A DNA stretch of 64,000 nt from Verrucomicrobiota bacterium (GCA_963205275.1 CAUJIH010000097.1:56186-120185); one strand, 5' to 3'; positions 44,230-53,023 are shown, counted from the stretch's first letter. The notes: generated by a model from the sequence alone, not told the origin. Made by a program: numbers and translations.

Positions 44230-44643
44230 TTAATAGGGGATTCCTGTGGAGGTGTCGGTTTCGACCAGTGCCACCTTTGTCAGCGCATTGAGATTCGTTG
44301 GCATCGTCGCAGAGTAGCCCTTGGGAATGAAGTCTGTGAAATTTGCCGGGGCGAAGGAAAGGTAAGGGAGCAGTTGCGCGTAACGCTGCTGATCATTCAG
44401 GCTCGCCCAAGTCGGCGCGACGTTTGCCCTGCCTTTAGATTGCATGAAGGAAACGATGGCCATATTCACGGCTTCTGCGCGGGAGATCGCCAGATTGCGC
44501 TCTGAATCCTGCTTGATCGCAACAATATTGGGAATCGCTAGGAAAGCGATGATTCCGATAATACTGACTGCAGCGAGGACTTCGACGAGGGAGAATCCTT
44601 TTGAGATATGATTCTTGAAATGGGCATTCATGCTGGAGTTCAT
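44230..44643 (-). CDS. type IV prepilin / pseudopilin-like protein
   Basis: A 137-residue prepilin with leader KGFSLVEVLAAVSIIGIIAF, Gly before the cut and Glu at +5, then a helix and a small globular part (AVNMAIVSFMQSKGRANVA). Third in the minus-strand prepilin run. The frame begins with a TTG at 44658, but an ATG at 44643 gives the usual short leader. The stop is 9 bp before the next prepilin start. Confidence 0.78.
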   Translation of the reverse strand: MNSSMNAHFKNHISKGFSLVEVLAAVSIIGIIAFLAIPNIVAIKQDSERNLAISRAEAVNMAIVSFMQSKGRANVAPTWASLNDQQRYAQLLPYLSFAPANFTDFIPKGYSATMPTNLNALTKVALVETDTSTGIPY

Positions 44644-44659
44644 CGCTTGGAAGATCAAA

Positions 44660-45088
44660 TTATTTTAGCTCAACTTTTGGATAAGATGCGGAACTCCAAG
44701 TATCGAGGAGCAGGTACTGCCCGATTTTGCTGAGGGCAGCGCTCTTGACCTGGTTGTTATTCGAGGTATTCGCTAGAAAGTGGGCGAGGGTCGAGTCTTC
44801 GAGATAACGCTTCACGATTTGTAGCCGTCCCACACTCGTGCCGCCGGCGTTATAGAGATTACGAGTTTGCGCCAGGCCATACTGTTGAGAGGCGCTGTTG
44901 ACCCAAGCGTTCACTGCATTTTGCACCTCCGCTTGTTGTTGGCGGGCGATGACGCGTCGTGTGTCCTGCGCGGCATCGGAGAAGGAGGAGACGACGAGAG
45001 CCGACATGATCCCGATCACTGCGATCACGATGAGTAGCTCCACTAAGGTGAAGGCTCGACGGTGTTTCTGTGAAAGGTGTGGGTTCAT
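44660..45088 (-). CDS. type IV prepilin / pseudopilin-like protein
   Basis: A 142-residue prepilin: RRAFTLVELLIVIAVIGIMS shows Ala before the cleavage site and Glu at +5, then a hydrophobic helix and a globular domain ending LLLDTWSSASYPKVELK. Second of four in the minus-strand run. The first gene is 87 bp upstream with a hairpin in between, so this gene may be expressed less than its upstream neighbour. Confidence 0.8.
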   Translation of the reverse strand: MNPHLSQKHRRAFTLVELLIVIAVIGIMSALVVSSFSDAAQDTRRVIARQQQAEVQNAVNAWVNSASQQYGLAQTRNLYNAGGTSVGRLQIVKRYLEDSTLAHFLANTSNNNQVKSAALSKIGQYLLLDTWSSASYPKVELK

Positions 45089-45104
45089 ATCTGATTCCCG
45101 GAGA

Positions 45105-45135
45105 GGGAGGCCTCAAGTCGCTTTCGAGGCCTCCC
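45105..45135. other. hairpin between the first and second prepilin genes
   Basis: Arms gggaggcctc (45105-45114) and gaggcctccc (45126-45135) pair perfectly over 10 bp. It lies in the 87-bp gap after the first prepilin gene. A partial terminator or mRNA-end structure here would raise expression of the first prepilin relative to those downstream, a common arrangement for major pilins; on the minus strand it lacks a T-tract, so it is only suggestive. Confidence 0.55.
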
Positions 45136-45175
45136 TTTCTATCAAAGTGAGATTAACAGGGAATTTTAAAGTTGA

Positions 45176-45580
45176 TTAGCGATTCTTACCACCGTTGTAC
45201 AGCAGCAGCTTATTGGTGGCATCAAAGGTAAGATAGTCAGCCGCAGCGGTTTGGTCGGCAGTCGTCAATCCAGGTACTCCGAAGAAGGTGTTTTCGAATG
45301 GACCTTTTTCGGTAACCTTGCTACCCAAGACGATTTTTGGGATAATCTGCGCGACAGTAGTAGAACCGGTAGAAAAGTCTAGACCTGCAGCCTGAGCGGA
45401 AGCGAATACAGAGGCGACGCTCTGTGCATTGCGCCGTGCAGTGGCTTCCTTGGCAGAGTTGTTGATCTTTCCGATATTCGGTACGGCGATCGCGGCGATG
45501 ATGCCGATGACGGCGATCACTACGAGCATCTCGACAAGACTGAACGCACTGTTGAGAGGGGTTTTGGATTGGAGTTTCAT
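45176..45580 (-). CDS. type IV prepilin / major pilin candidate
   Basis: A 134-residue prepilin with leader MKLQSKTPLNSAFSLVEMLV, Ala before the cleavage site and Glu at +5, then a helix (VIAVIGIIAAIAVPN). The mature protein is Ala/Thr/Ser-rich, as in small major pilins. It is first in the minus-strand run, and the downstream hairpin and leading position make it the best candidate for the major subunit. Confidence 0.82.
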   Translation of the reverse strand: MKLQSKTPLNSAFSLVEMLVVIAVIGIIAAIAVPNIGKINNSAKEATARRNAQSVASVFASAQAAGLDFSTGSTTVAQIIPKIVLGSKVTEKGPFENTFFGVPGLTTADQTAAADYLTFDATNKLLLYNGGKNR

Positions 45581-45992
45581 TGTTTGATTAGGATGGTTAT
45601 TATTTGGTTTTTGTTAGAATCGCGGGGTTGCGATTAATAAAAGTTATCCATAAAAATCATAATTGCAAGAATAAATATTGAACTGTATTTAATAATTTCA
45701 AAAATTACGTGTATTTGTTCCGAGCTCTTTAAATATTGGCTTATTCTTACTGCTCCTGATTCCATCGGTTCATAAGCTGCGTCTGGATTTGACAAGGTGT
45801 ATTGATCCTACTGGGTTGATTAAAATGGGAGAGATGGACTCCTTCTCTGCGGGTGCGGAAGGGCCGAATGAAAGCAGGTGCTTGAAGCTCTGTGGGCTGA
45901 AATGCAAAATTTTTCATCAAATGTTGAAATTTTGTGTATCGTGGCAGGCATAGGCTCGCAGGCCGTTTGTATCGTTTGTATAGAAGAATCGT
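45581..45992. other. 412-bp divergent regulatory region of the pilus/secretion locus
   Basis: The gap between the divergent prepilin operon (minus) and gspE (plus). The left half is very AT-rich and likely holds the pilin promoter. An inverted pair caaaattt (45905-45912) and aaattttg (45927-45934) lies near the gspE end. A 56-codon minus-strand frame (45747-45917) has no match and is probably not a gene. I see no riboswitch that I can name. Confidence 0.45.
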
Positions 45993-47738
45993 ATGGGGAA
46001 TCTGATCGCTGGCAGAACTGGGTTTGGGTGGATGCTGGATCTGCTCACGGAAGCTCTCGGGCCCGACGCCAGTGATTCGCTGGATGCTGTGGCAATGCGG
46101 GAACAGTTTTTGAGTGGTGGATCGTTGATCGATTGGGTGCTGGATCATGCAGAGGTATCAGAGCGGGATTTTGTCAAGCGACTGGCGGAGCGCTTAGAAC
46201 TCGAGTGGACGGACGATCCGCAGGTAGATCTGGCCAATGGCGATGTTCTGCGTGCCGTCTGTCCGCCGCAGATTGCAATTCGGCATCGCGTTCTGATTCT
46301 CAGTGCGGAGCAAGAATCTGATAACGTGCGTCCCAGTCTCCTACGGGCGGCGTATTATGATCCTTTCTCGAATCTGGATCGGCAGATGATTCGCCGAGCC
46401 GCAGGATGTCCAGTGCGCTGGATTCTCGCTCCCCGACGGAAAGTGTTGGGGGGCCTCCAGAAATTCTATGGGGTAGGTGGTGATATTTTTGACGATTTGC
46501 TCGCGAATCGAGATTGGGATGGTGAGGAGTTCAGTTTCAAGGAGCAGGTGAATGTGATCGACGATGAGGATGAAGAGGCTTCCGTCGTCAAGTTCGTGAA
46601 CCAGATTTTCAATGAAGCCCTGAAGCAGCGTGCCACCGACATCCATATCGAACCACTCCATAGCGATCTGCGAGTTCGGTATCGAGTGGATGGTGTTCTT
46701 CGCAGGGTTCCAGTTCCAAGTAACATTGTCGCATTACAGGGATCAGTGATCGCTCGGGTGAAGCTGATGGCCGGATTAGATATTGCGGAGAAGCGGAAGC
46801 CGCAAGATGGACGGATTGCGTTGCAGGTGGGCGGCCAGCCAATCGATACTCGTGTAGCGACGATTCCGGCGATCGAGGGAGAGAGCATCAGCCTTCGACT
46901 TCTAGGGCAGGAGAAATTCACGATCGACCGCCTCGATATGTTTCCTGAACTGCGTTGTCAGGTGGATGAGATTTTGTCTCGTCCCAATGGCATCGTTCTA
47001 GTCACTGGCCCGACGGGGTGTGGAAAGTCGACTAGCCTTTTTTGTTTTCTCTCAGCTCTGAATTCGGAAGATACAAAGATCGTTACGATCGAGGATCCGG
47101 TGGAGAATCGCTTGGAGGGAGCTGTACAGATCGCCGTGAAACCGGAGATCAATCTTACCTTTGCCTCTGGCCTGCGCAGCATTTTGCGTGGCGATCCGAA
47201 TGTGATCATGGTAGGGGAAATTCGCGATCTGGAAACGGCGGAGATCGCGGTACAGGCAGCGCTGACCGGCCACCTAGTTTTCAGCACCCTGCACACGAAC
47301 GATTCCGTGGGAGGGATCACTCGACTCGTCGATATGGGTGTCGAGCCGTTCTTGATTTCGGCTTCCGTTCGCGCCTTCATCGCACAGCGATTGGTGCGCC
47401 GACTCTGTGTTCAGTGTCGAATTAGGGGGAGTTATGCTGAAGAATTTTTGCGATCTGTTGGTTTTCCGGTGGAAAAATCCAGACAGATTTTTTCTGCGAA
47501 TCCCGAGGGGTGTGATCACTGTGGACACACGGGATATCGCGGGCGAACGGCGGTGTACGAGCTTTTCCGAGTTACGGAAAAAATCCAGGAACTGATCGTC
47601 AATGGCGCATCGAAGCAGGATTTGATGCGTCAGGGGCAGTCCGAAGGTTTCGTGAACATGCGGGAATATGGATGGCGAAAGGTGATCGAGGGGCACACGA
47701 CGATTGAAGAGGTCGTTTCATCCACAGAGTTGGTGTGA
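45993..47738 (+). CDS. gspE: type II secretion ATPase GspE
   Basis: A 581-residue motor ATPase. The N-terminal helical domain (about 40-150) is of the GspE N1/N2 type, then the core: ATDIHIEPLHSDLRVRYRVDG, Walker A GPTGCGKSTSLF, Asp box IVTIEDPVENR, Walker B NVIMVGEIRDLET, His box HLVFSTLHTNDSVGGI, and a tetracysteine zinc site CVQC...CDHC. It is followed by gspF with a 4-bp to 8-bp contact, gspG and gspH in order, the usual T2SS gene order. It drives pseudopilus assembly at the inner membrane. Confidence 0.94.
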   Translation: MGNLIAGRTGFGWMLDLLTEALGPDASDSLDAVAMREQFLSGGSLIDWVLDHAEVSERDFVKRLAERLELEWTDDPQVDLANGDVLRAVCPPQIAIRHRVLILSAEQESDNVRPSLLRAAYYDPFSNLDRQMIRRAAGCPVRWILAPRRKVLGGLQKFYGVGGDIFDDLLANRDWDGEEFSFKEQVNVIDDEDEEASVVKFVNQIFNEALKQRATDIHIEPLHSDLRVRYRVDGVLRRVPVPSNIVALQGSVIARVKLMAGLDIAEKRKPQDGRIALQVGGQPIDTRVATIPAIEGESISLRLLGQEKFTIDRLDMFPELRCQVDEILSRPNGIVLVTGPTGCGKSTSLFCFLSALNSEDTKIVTIEDPVENRLEGAVQIAVKPEINLTFASGLRSILRGDPNVIMVGEIRDLETAEIAVQAALTGHLVFSTLHTNDSVGGITRLVDMGVEPFLISASVRAFIAQRLVRRLCVQCRIRGSYAEEFLRSVGFPVEKSRQIFSANPEGCDHCGHTGYRGRTAVYELFRVTEKIQELIVNGASKQDLMRQGQSEGFVNMREYGWRKVIEGHTTIEEVVSSTELV

Positions 47739-47746
47739 GGGCGAAT

Positions 47747-49024
47747 ATGGCGAATTTTCGGTACAAGATCCTGAAAAAAGATGGAACCGTGGAGGAGGGG
47801 GTTGCCAACGCAGCGAATCGAGGAGAGGCCACCCGTCGGCTGAATGAACAGGGAAGTCGGGTGCTGTCTCTAAATGAGGAGGCGGAATCAAAGAAAGGTC
47901 GCGAAGCTAGAAATGCGCAGCAGGGTGGAGGAGAAAAAGCGATACAGTCGAAGGGAAAGCGACCGCTCGCCCCTAGCGAGAATCGTCTCTCATCCAAGCA
48001 GCTTGTGCAGTTTACTGAGGAGCTGAGTGATCTGCTTTCTGCCGGGGTCCAGCTAGACATCGCCCTTCACTCGATCAGTCGTCGCAGTGAATCCCCTGCG
48101 ATTGCTCGTGTCGCGACTTCTTGTTACGAGCGAGTTCGAGATGGCGTTCCTCTGGCGACGGCACTGCGTTTTTCCTCGTCTAGTTTTAATGATCTGTATT
48201 GTAATCTTGTCTCGGCGGGAGAGGTGTCGGGGGCCTTGGGAGACATACTGAAGCGACAGGTTCGCTACCTCACGACATTAGCTGATCTGAAGGGAAAGCT
48301 GGCGACTGCACTGATTTACCCTGCATTTCTGGTCATCTCCGGTGCGGGGGTGTTGGCGATGTTCGTCTTCTTCCTGATTCCCAAGCTGCGGCGGCTCGTG
48401 GAATCGACCGGAAGTGATCTGCCTCCTGTGGCACGGCTACTGCTCGAGGGAGGGGATTTTTTTAAGGCGCACTGGATGGGGATGTTGATCGCGATTCTTC
48501 TGCTGATCGCGGTCGTAGTCGTGCTTTTTCAAAGAGAGGCGAACAAATATTGGTGGGATCGGGTAAAGCTGAAGATTCCTCTGTTCGGGAAGCTTCTCTC
48601 CACTCGATTCAACGTCCAGTTCGTCGAAACGATGTCGAATTTGCTCGAAAACGGACTTCCACTGGTTCGTGCTCTCGAACTAGTGGAGACCACTAGTTCC
48701 AATCGCCATATCCGTCATCAGATCGCCGAGATGCGAGGTCGCGTGGCTGAGGGGGCCTTACTGAATCGCTGCATGGAAAAGGCGAAAATTTTCGAATCAG
48801 GACTCGTCGATATGGTCAGGATCGGGGAGGATACGGGGCGACTGGCTCCGTCGATGGCCAAGGCCGGTGATCGGCTGGATCGGGAGTTCGGACGCGCCAT
48901 CGAGCGCATTGCTTCGGTGATTCAGCCTGCGATCATTCTCGTGATGTCCGTCGTCGTCGGGATGATGGCCTATATGATGATCTCGGTGATCTACGAGACG
49001 ATTTCCGTGTTGCGGAATCGATGA
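47747..49024 (+). CDS. gspF: type II secretion inner-membrane protein GspF
   Basis: A 425-residue GspF with the two homologous T2SSF cytosolic domains, each followed by membrane helices: first QLVQFTEELSDLLSAGVQLD, second RFNVQFVETMSNLLENGLPL, and the C-terminal helix AIILVMSVVVGMMAYMMISV. The N-terminal 75 residues are a charged extension (EEAESKKGREARNAQQGGGEK). An alternative GTG at 47735 overlaps gspE by 4 bp; the ATG at 47747 is the likelier start. It anchors GspE at the membrane. Confidence 0.93.
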   Translation: MANFRYKILKKDGTVEEGVANAANRGEATRRLNEQGSRVLSLNEEAESKKGREARNAQQGGGEKAIQSKGKRPLAPSENRLSSKQLVQFTEELSDLLSAGVQLDIALHSISRRSESPAIARVATSCYERVRDGVPLATALRFSSSSFNDLYCNLVSAGEVSGALGDILKRQVRYLTTLADLKGKLATALIYPAFLVISGAGVLAMFVFFLIPKLRRLVESTGSDLPPVARLLLEGGDFFKAHWMGMLIAILLLIAVVVVLFQREANKYWWDRVKLKIPLFGKLLSTRFNVQFVETMSNLLENGLPLVRALELVETTSSNRHIRHQIAEMRGRVAEGALLNRCMEKAKIFESGLVDMVRIGEDTGRLAPSMAKAGDRLDREFGRAIERIASVIQPAIILVMSVVVGMMAYMMISVIYETISVLRNR

Positions 49025-49043
49025 AGAAAGATACGGTCAGAGT

Positions 49044-49469
49044 ATGAAGATCCGCGTCTTTGCTCAGAGAAGAGGGTTTACTCTCATGGAGATGCTCCTA
49101 GTTCTGGGGATCATCGCCTTGCTTGTCGGTATGGGGACCTATATGATGGTTAATGTGCTGGGAGATGCGGAGGAAGGGAAGGTCAAAGCGGATATTCAGA
49201 CCTTCAGCGCCAGTCTGATTCGTTACAAGACGAAAGGAGGGATTTATCCGACGACAGAGCAGGGTTTGCGTGCACTCGTGACGAAGCCGACAGATGGCCC
49301 TCAACCGCGTAGTTACAAATCACTCTTGAGAGAGCAGGCGCTCTTTGATCCATGGGGGAATCCGTATCAATATCGTAGGCCTGGGAAACACAATCCGGAT
49401 ACCTACGACATATACTCGCTCGGCCCGGATGGGAAGGAGGGGACGCCGGATGACATTGGGAATTGGTAG
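49044..49469 (+). CDS. gspG: major pseudopilin GspG
   Basis: A 141-residue prepilin: leader RRGFTLMEMLLVLGIIALLV with Gly before the cut and Glu at +5. The globular part has the GspG pattern IYPTTEQGLRALVTKPTDGP, FDPWGNPYQY and the calcium-site-like end DIYSLGPDGKEGTPDDIGNW. It forms the shaft of the T2SS pseudopilus. Its end overlaps gspH by 20 bp. Confidence 0.96.
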   Translation: MKIRVFAQRRGFTLMEMLLVLGIIALLVGMGTYMMVNVLGDAEEGKVKADIQTFSASLIRYKTKGGIYPTTEQGLRALVTKPTDGPQPRSYKSLLREQALFDPWGNPYQYRRPGKHNPDTYDIYSLGPDGKEGTPDDIGNW

Positions 49470-49962
49470 AAGGCTGTTCCGTGCCTTTACCCTATTTGAA
49501 CTGTTGATCGTTCTGGCGATCATCGCAATTTTCACTGGCGTCTTTGTATTGCGTTTTGACGATGGATCGACTGAAGAAGCTCTCGCACAAGCAGCACAGG
49601 AATTGAAATCCACTGCGCTGAAAGCAAAAAAGAGAGCATATGCGTATCGACTGAACCAATACATCGTGTTCTCCTCAGGTGCGTACACACTGACGGAGCA
49701 TCCTCCCGTGGGTGAGAGAGACGATTGGGGAGATCGATCAAATGTAGCGAACGAGACTCACCGGATCCCGCCTGGGGTAGATATGGAACTCTATCCGTCC
49801 CGAACCGTCACGCGCTCCAATGCCAGAATCGTGGTATGGGTGTTTCGCGCTTCGGGACTGAACGACCCCTTAGCCGTGCGATTTACAAAGGGGCGATCCT
49901 ATATGAGATTAACATTTAACGTACTGACGGCTCTTGCCGAGGAAGAAACGTTTATTGAGTGA
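49450..49962 (+). CDS. gspH: minor pseudopilin GspH-like
   Basis: A 170-residue prepilin with leader FRAFTLFELLIVLAIIAIFT, Ala before the cut, then a GspH-type N-domain and a beta-rich C-terminal part. It follows gspG with a 20-bp overlap and is the usual position of gspH. The ATG at 49450 is chosen over the long frame to 49345. Identity as GspH rather than GspI/J rests on order and the leader. Confidence 0.75.
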   Translation: MTLGIGRRLFRAFTLFELLIVLAIIAIFTGVFVLRFDDGSTEEALAQAAQELKSTALKAKKRAYAYRLNQYIVFSSGAYTLTEHPPVGERDDWGDRSNVANETHRIPPGVDMELYPSRTVTRSNARIVVWVFRASGLNDPLAVRFTKGRSYMRLTFNVLTALAEEETFIE

Positions 49963-49966
49963 CTGA

Positions 49967-51451
49967 TCAACTTGCCTCGGGAAGCGATTCCTCGGGAATT
50001 CCACGCTCGGGAAGGAGCCAGAGACAGATAAAGGTGATCAATCCTAAGAGGACGAGCCCGTAATACACGTGATCCATCGCTACATGGACGGCCTTTTGCA
50101 GCGTTTGTCTCAGCGGATTTGACAGAAGGGGATCGTGCAGAGTCGTGAGCAGATCGTCGATTCCGATCGACCGATCTGTGATGATCTGACGTGTTTCCGC
50201 CTGGTAGGTGTGATTAAAGATCGCTCCGAAAATTGCGGCTCCGACTGTCTGTCCCAGATTACGTGCGAAAATAATCGCCCCGGTCGCCACTCCGCGCTTG
50301 TCCCACGATACTCTGGCTTGGATATCTACGATGGTAGATGTAGATAGTAGTCCAAACCCTGCTCCAAGCAGTATCTGGTCTAGGGAGAGCAACCAGGGCG
50401 ACTGAGGCCACTGCATCAGCAGGAAGACTCCGCAGGCGACGGAGAAAATGAACGTACCGAGCAGTGAAGTCCTACGGAATCCGATCTTCATGTAAACATG
50501 TCCTGAGAGAGCGGATGCTATCGGCCAGCCGAGGCTCATCCCGGCGAGGATGAGGCCAGACACGATGACGCTGGTTCCCAGAGAGATCTGGGTATAGGTC
50601 GGGAGGAAAGCCTCGGGCCCCATCAGCACAATCCCCATCGCCAGCATGGCCAAGCTATTGATCGAAAATACGCGATCCCGAAACAGCCAGGCTGGTAGAA
50701 TCGGATCCGCTGCACGGGCTTCCACTCGCCAGACGGCGACTCCCAGTGCGAGGATTGCGATAGGCATTCCGAATCCTATCGGAGAGGCGAAGGTCCAACT
50801 GCGACCGGTCTCCAAAAGATAGACGATCAAGAGTCCCACTAACAGGAGCAGGAGTGTCGCTCCTGCATAGTCGATGGAGACGGACTTTTTCTCGGTTCTT
50901 TCTCGAAAAAAATAGGCGAGAAGGAGAATTGCCACGATCCCGATCGGTAGATTAACGAGAAAAATCCACCGCCAGTTCGCATATTCAGCCAATGCACCAC
51001 CGATCAAGGGGCCTAAAATGGCACTCATACCCCAGATACTCCCGAGCACCCCTTGGATTTTCGCTCGGTCTCGTATCCCATACAGATCACCGGCGACGGT
51101 ATTGACAGTGGCGATAATCGACCCGGCTCCTAGTCCCTGTAGTCCACGGAATACGATGAGACTCTCAATATTCCAGGAGAGAGCTGAGCTCACTGATCCC
51201 AGAAGGAAGATGGTAATTCCTACATTCAGGACTGATTTGCGGCCAAACAAATCCGCCATTTTCCCATAGAGCGGGATTGTGAGCGTTTGGGTCAGCAGAT
51301 AGATCGAGAACACCCATGAAAATTTTTCAAACCCTCCCAGATCGCGTACGATCGGAGCGATGGCCGTGGATACGATGGTGGTATCCATCGCGGCCAACAT
51401 GATGGTCATCATCAGGGACGCGAGAATCCAGCGACGTGCCTGTTTTGTCAT
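49967..51451 (-). CDS. MFS drug exporter, DHA2/EmrB type
   Basis: A 494-residue, 14-helix proton antiporter that exports drugs or other small molecules. Motif A is LYGKMADLFGRKSV after helix 2, and motif C-like sequence GPLIGGALAEYANWRW follows helix 5. The N-terminus KQARRWILASLMMTIMLAAMD with DTTIV is the EmrB signature. It overlaps the upstream pseudouridine synthase gene by 4 bp (ATGA), so they are probably coupled. Substrate unknown; no regulator is adjacent. Confidence 0.92.
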   Translation of the reverse strand: MTKQARRWILASLMMTIMLAAMDTTIVSTAIAPIVRDLGGFEKFSWVFSIYLLTQTLTIPLYGKMADLFGRKSVLNVGITIFLLGSVSSALSWNIESLIVFRGLQGLGAGSIIATVNTVAGDLYGIRDRAKIQGVLGSIWGMSAILGPLIGGALAEYANWRWIFLVNLPIGIVAILLLAYFFRERTEKKSVSIDYAGATLLLLLVGLLIVYLLETGRSWTFASPIGFGMPIAILALGVAVWRVEARAADPILPAWLFRDRVFSINSLAMLAMGIVLMGPEAFLPTYTQISLGTSVIVSGLILAGMSLGWPIASALSGHVYMKIGFRRTSLLGTFIFSVACGVFLLMQWPQSPWLLSLDQILLGAGFGLLSTSTIVDIQARVSWDKRGVATGAIIFARNLGQTVGAAIFGAIFNHTYQAETRQIITDRSIGIDDLLTTLHDPLLSNPLRQTLQKAVHVAMDHVYYGLVLLGLITFICLWLLPERGIPEESLPEAS

Positions 51452-52254
51452 GGGGAGTGCGAATCATCGAGCGTATTGCGCGGATGATCCTCCCTCGGCG
51501 GACGAAATTTGGTCTTCTTGCGATTCTTCGATAACTGGGAGGGATTGGTGTGGGCCAGATCGATCTCGTGAGGCGAGAGGATATGATATTCCCCGACAGA
51601 GAGCCGAGGGAACGTAAGGCTGCCGATTCTGATACGCTCGAGTCGGACGACCTCGTAACCGATGCGATACAGCATCCGACGAATCTGGCGATTGTATCCC
51701 TGCGTCAAAACGATGCGAAGGCGTCGCTTAGCATCGATCTCTACGGACTCGGCTTTGGCTAGGCCCTCTTCAATGGGAATCCCCTCGATCAGTTTCTCTG
51801 AATCTTCAGGGAGGAAGGGGCGATCCAGTTGCACTCGATACTCCTTTTCAATCTGATATCGAGGATGTGTAATGTGCTCGGTCAGGTCGCCTGAACTGGT
51901 GAATAGAATCAGTCCTGAGCTTTCACGGTCGAGTCGTCCCACGTAATGGAGTTTAGAGAAGGAGGGGGGAAGAAGCTGATACACCGTGTCCCGCCCTTTT
52001 GGATCGCTCTTCGTGCAGATGTAGCCACAAGGCTTGTGAAGGATCAGGGTGAGTGGTGCTTGATGGCGGAGCAGCTTGCCATCTAGGCGGACATGATCGG
52101 TCTCGCGAACCTGAGTGGCGAGAGTGGTGATGATCTTGCCGTTGATTTCGACTCTACCCTCGAGAATCAACTCATCGGCTCCGCGTCGCGAGGCGACACC
52201 ACAGGAGGCCAGAAAGCGGTTGAGACGCACTCCCCCGGAAGTTGAATCACTCAT
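51448..52254 (-). CDS. RsuA/RluB-family pseudouridine synthase
   Basis: A 268-residue rRNA pseudouridine synthase. The S4 RNA-binding domain is at about 7-60 (VRLNRFLASCGVASRRGADELI), followed by the catalytic domain with the Asp in YVGRLDRESSGLILFTSSGDL and QGYNRQIRRMLYRIGYEVVRLERIRIG. It modifies 23S or 16S rRNA. The basic C-terminal tail (NRKKTKFRPPREDHPRN) is a common extension. It precedes and overlaps the MFS gene. The ATG at 52254 is preferred over 52281. Confidence 0.93.
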   Translation of the reverse strand: MSDSTSGGVRLNRFLASCGVASRRGADELILEGRVEINGKIITTLATQVRETDHVRLDGKLLRHQAPLTLILHKPCGYICTKSDPKGRDTVYQLLPPSFSKLHYVGRLDRESSGLILFTSSGDLTEHITHPRYQIEKEYRVQLDRPFLPEDSEKLIEGIPIEEGLAKAESVEIDAKRRLRIVLTQGYNRQIRRMLYRIGYEVVRLERIRIGSLTFPRLSVGEYHILSPHEIDLAHTNPSQLSKNRKKTKFRPPREDHPRNTLDDSHSP

Positions 52255-52335
52255 GGGGAGGTAGGAAACGGAACTTCGCACGTGCGCTACCCGTCACATC
52301 GACTACAGGATGAATGACGGAGAGCAGGAGGCTGA

Positions 52336-52491
52336 TTACGCCTCTGGAGTGGTTTTGGGAAGGGCGATGGGAGAACGCCCGCTCTTCCAAACGCCGCGCT
52401 TCATCATCAGCTTCACGCGTTCAAAGCGCTTGAGAACGCTGCGCTTCGAACCCACGTTTCGGGATTTTTTCAGGCTGGAGTGTTGGGACAT
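52336..52491 (-). CDS. PVC-type small basic protein
   Basis: A 51-residue frame starting MSQHSSLKKSRNVGSKRSVL, continuing with FERVKLMMKRGVWKSGRSP and ending GLPKT-like ALPKTTPEA. It is very basic (Lys/Arg-rich) and fits the 'small basic protein' that I recall being annotated in Chlamydiae and Verrucomicrobia, where it is short and near-invariant. Its role is unknown to me, perhaps ribosome- or RNA-related. Stop is at 52336-52338 and start at 52489-52491. Confidence 0.85.
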   Translation of the reverse strand: MSQHSSLKKSRNVGSKRSVLKRFERVKLMMKRGVWKSGRSPIALPKTTPEA

Positions 52492-52722
52492 GGCAAAAAG
52501 TAAAGTCTCGGTTGATGTGGGCGCGAAGCCTAGGCGAGCCTTTACCGATATGCAAGTAATTAAAATGAAGAGAATGTTTGAACGCCTGACATCGGATTCG
52601 TGTGATATTTCAGCTTTGAGATCATTTCCTGACGGCGTTCTTTATTTTCTCTGCTGGTTAGGGTTAGCAGCTTGCACTGCTGGGCAGCTTCGGTGAAATC
52701 CGATACTCTTTACGAAGGCGTT

Positions 52723-52926
52723 TCAGCCTCGCTTTTTCGCAAGCTGCTCCTTTTTCCAAGCCGAACGATGATGGGAATACCAGTCAATCAACGCAGCTTC
52801 AAATCCGATATCCCGGCCAGTGGCTTCGCTCTGAAGCCACTTGTGCTTGAGGATTTCGTCTCGCTCGATGAGAAAGTCTTCATAGAGAAAACGTGAAGCG
52901 GCAGCTCTGTTTTTTTCCTCTGTCAT
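52723..52926 (-). CDS. conserved small protein with HKW-x-SE motif
   Basis: A 67-residue protein: FLIERDEILKHKWLQSEATG then RDIGFEAALIDWYSHHRSAW. The HKW-x-SE-x2-G-x-DIG-x2-A-x2-DW pattern recurs in small proteins across Cyanobacteria, Planctomycetes and proteobacteria, with no assigned function that I know. It precedes the small basic protein on the same strand by 231 bp. The plus-strand frame at 52672-52896 is its shadow. Confidence 0.7.
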   Translation of the reverse strand: MTEEKNRAAASRFLYEDFLIERDEILKHKWLQSEATGRDIGFEAALIDWYSHHRSAWKKEQLAKKRG

Positions 52927-53023
52927 AGGTTCGATGGAGAAAATGGAAGCTCCATCCAGCTTGAGTTTTTCACGGCTGAGAGCAATATCAAGTGATTCTG
53001 GTTAAAGTTTGACCTTCGGTGCA

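Noticed and set aside
45840..45905. Possible riboswitch upstream of gspE
   Set aside because: A GC-richer patch with ggtgcttgaagctctg looked suggestive, but it does not fit the c-di-GMP consensus or any other riboswitch I know.
45747..46148. A 133-codon minus-strand frame across the gspE start
   Set aside because: It overlaps gspE and its upstream control region, with no conserved sequence; a short 56-codon start inside it is also unsupported.
52310..52696. A 128-codon plus-strand frame
   Set aside because: It is the complement of the small basic protein gene, which is far better supported by its composition and family pattern.
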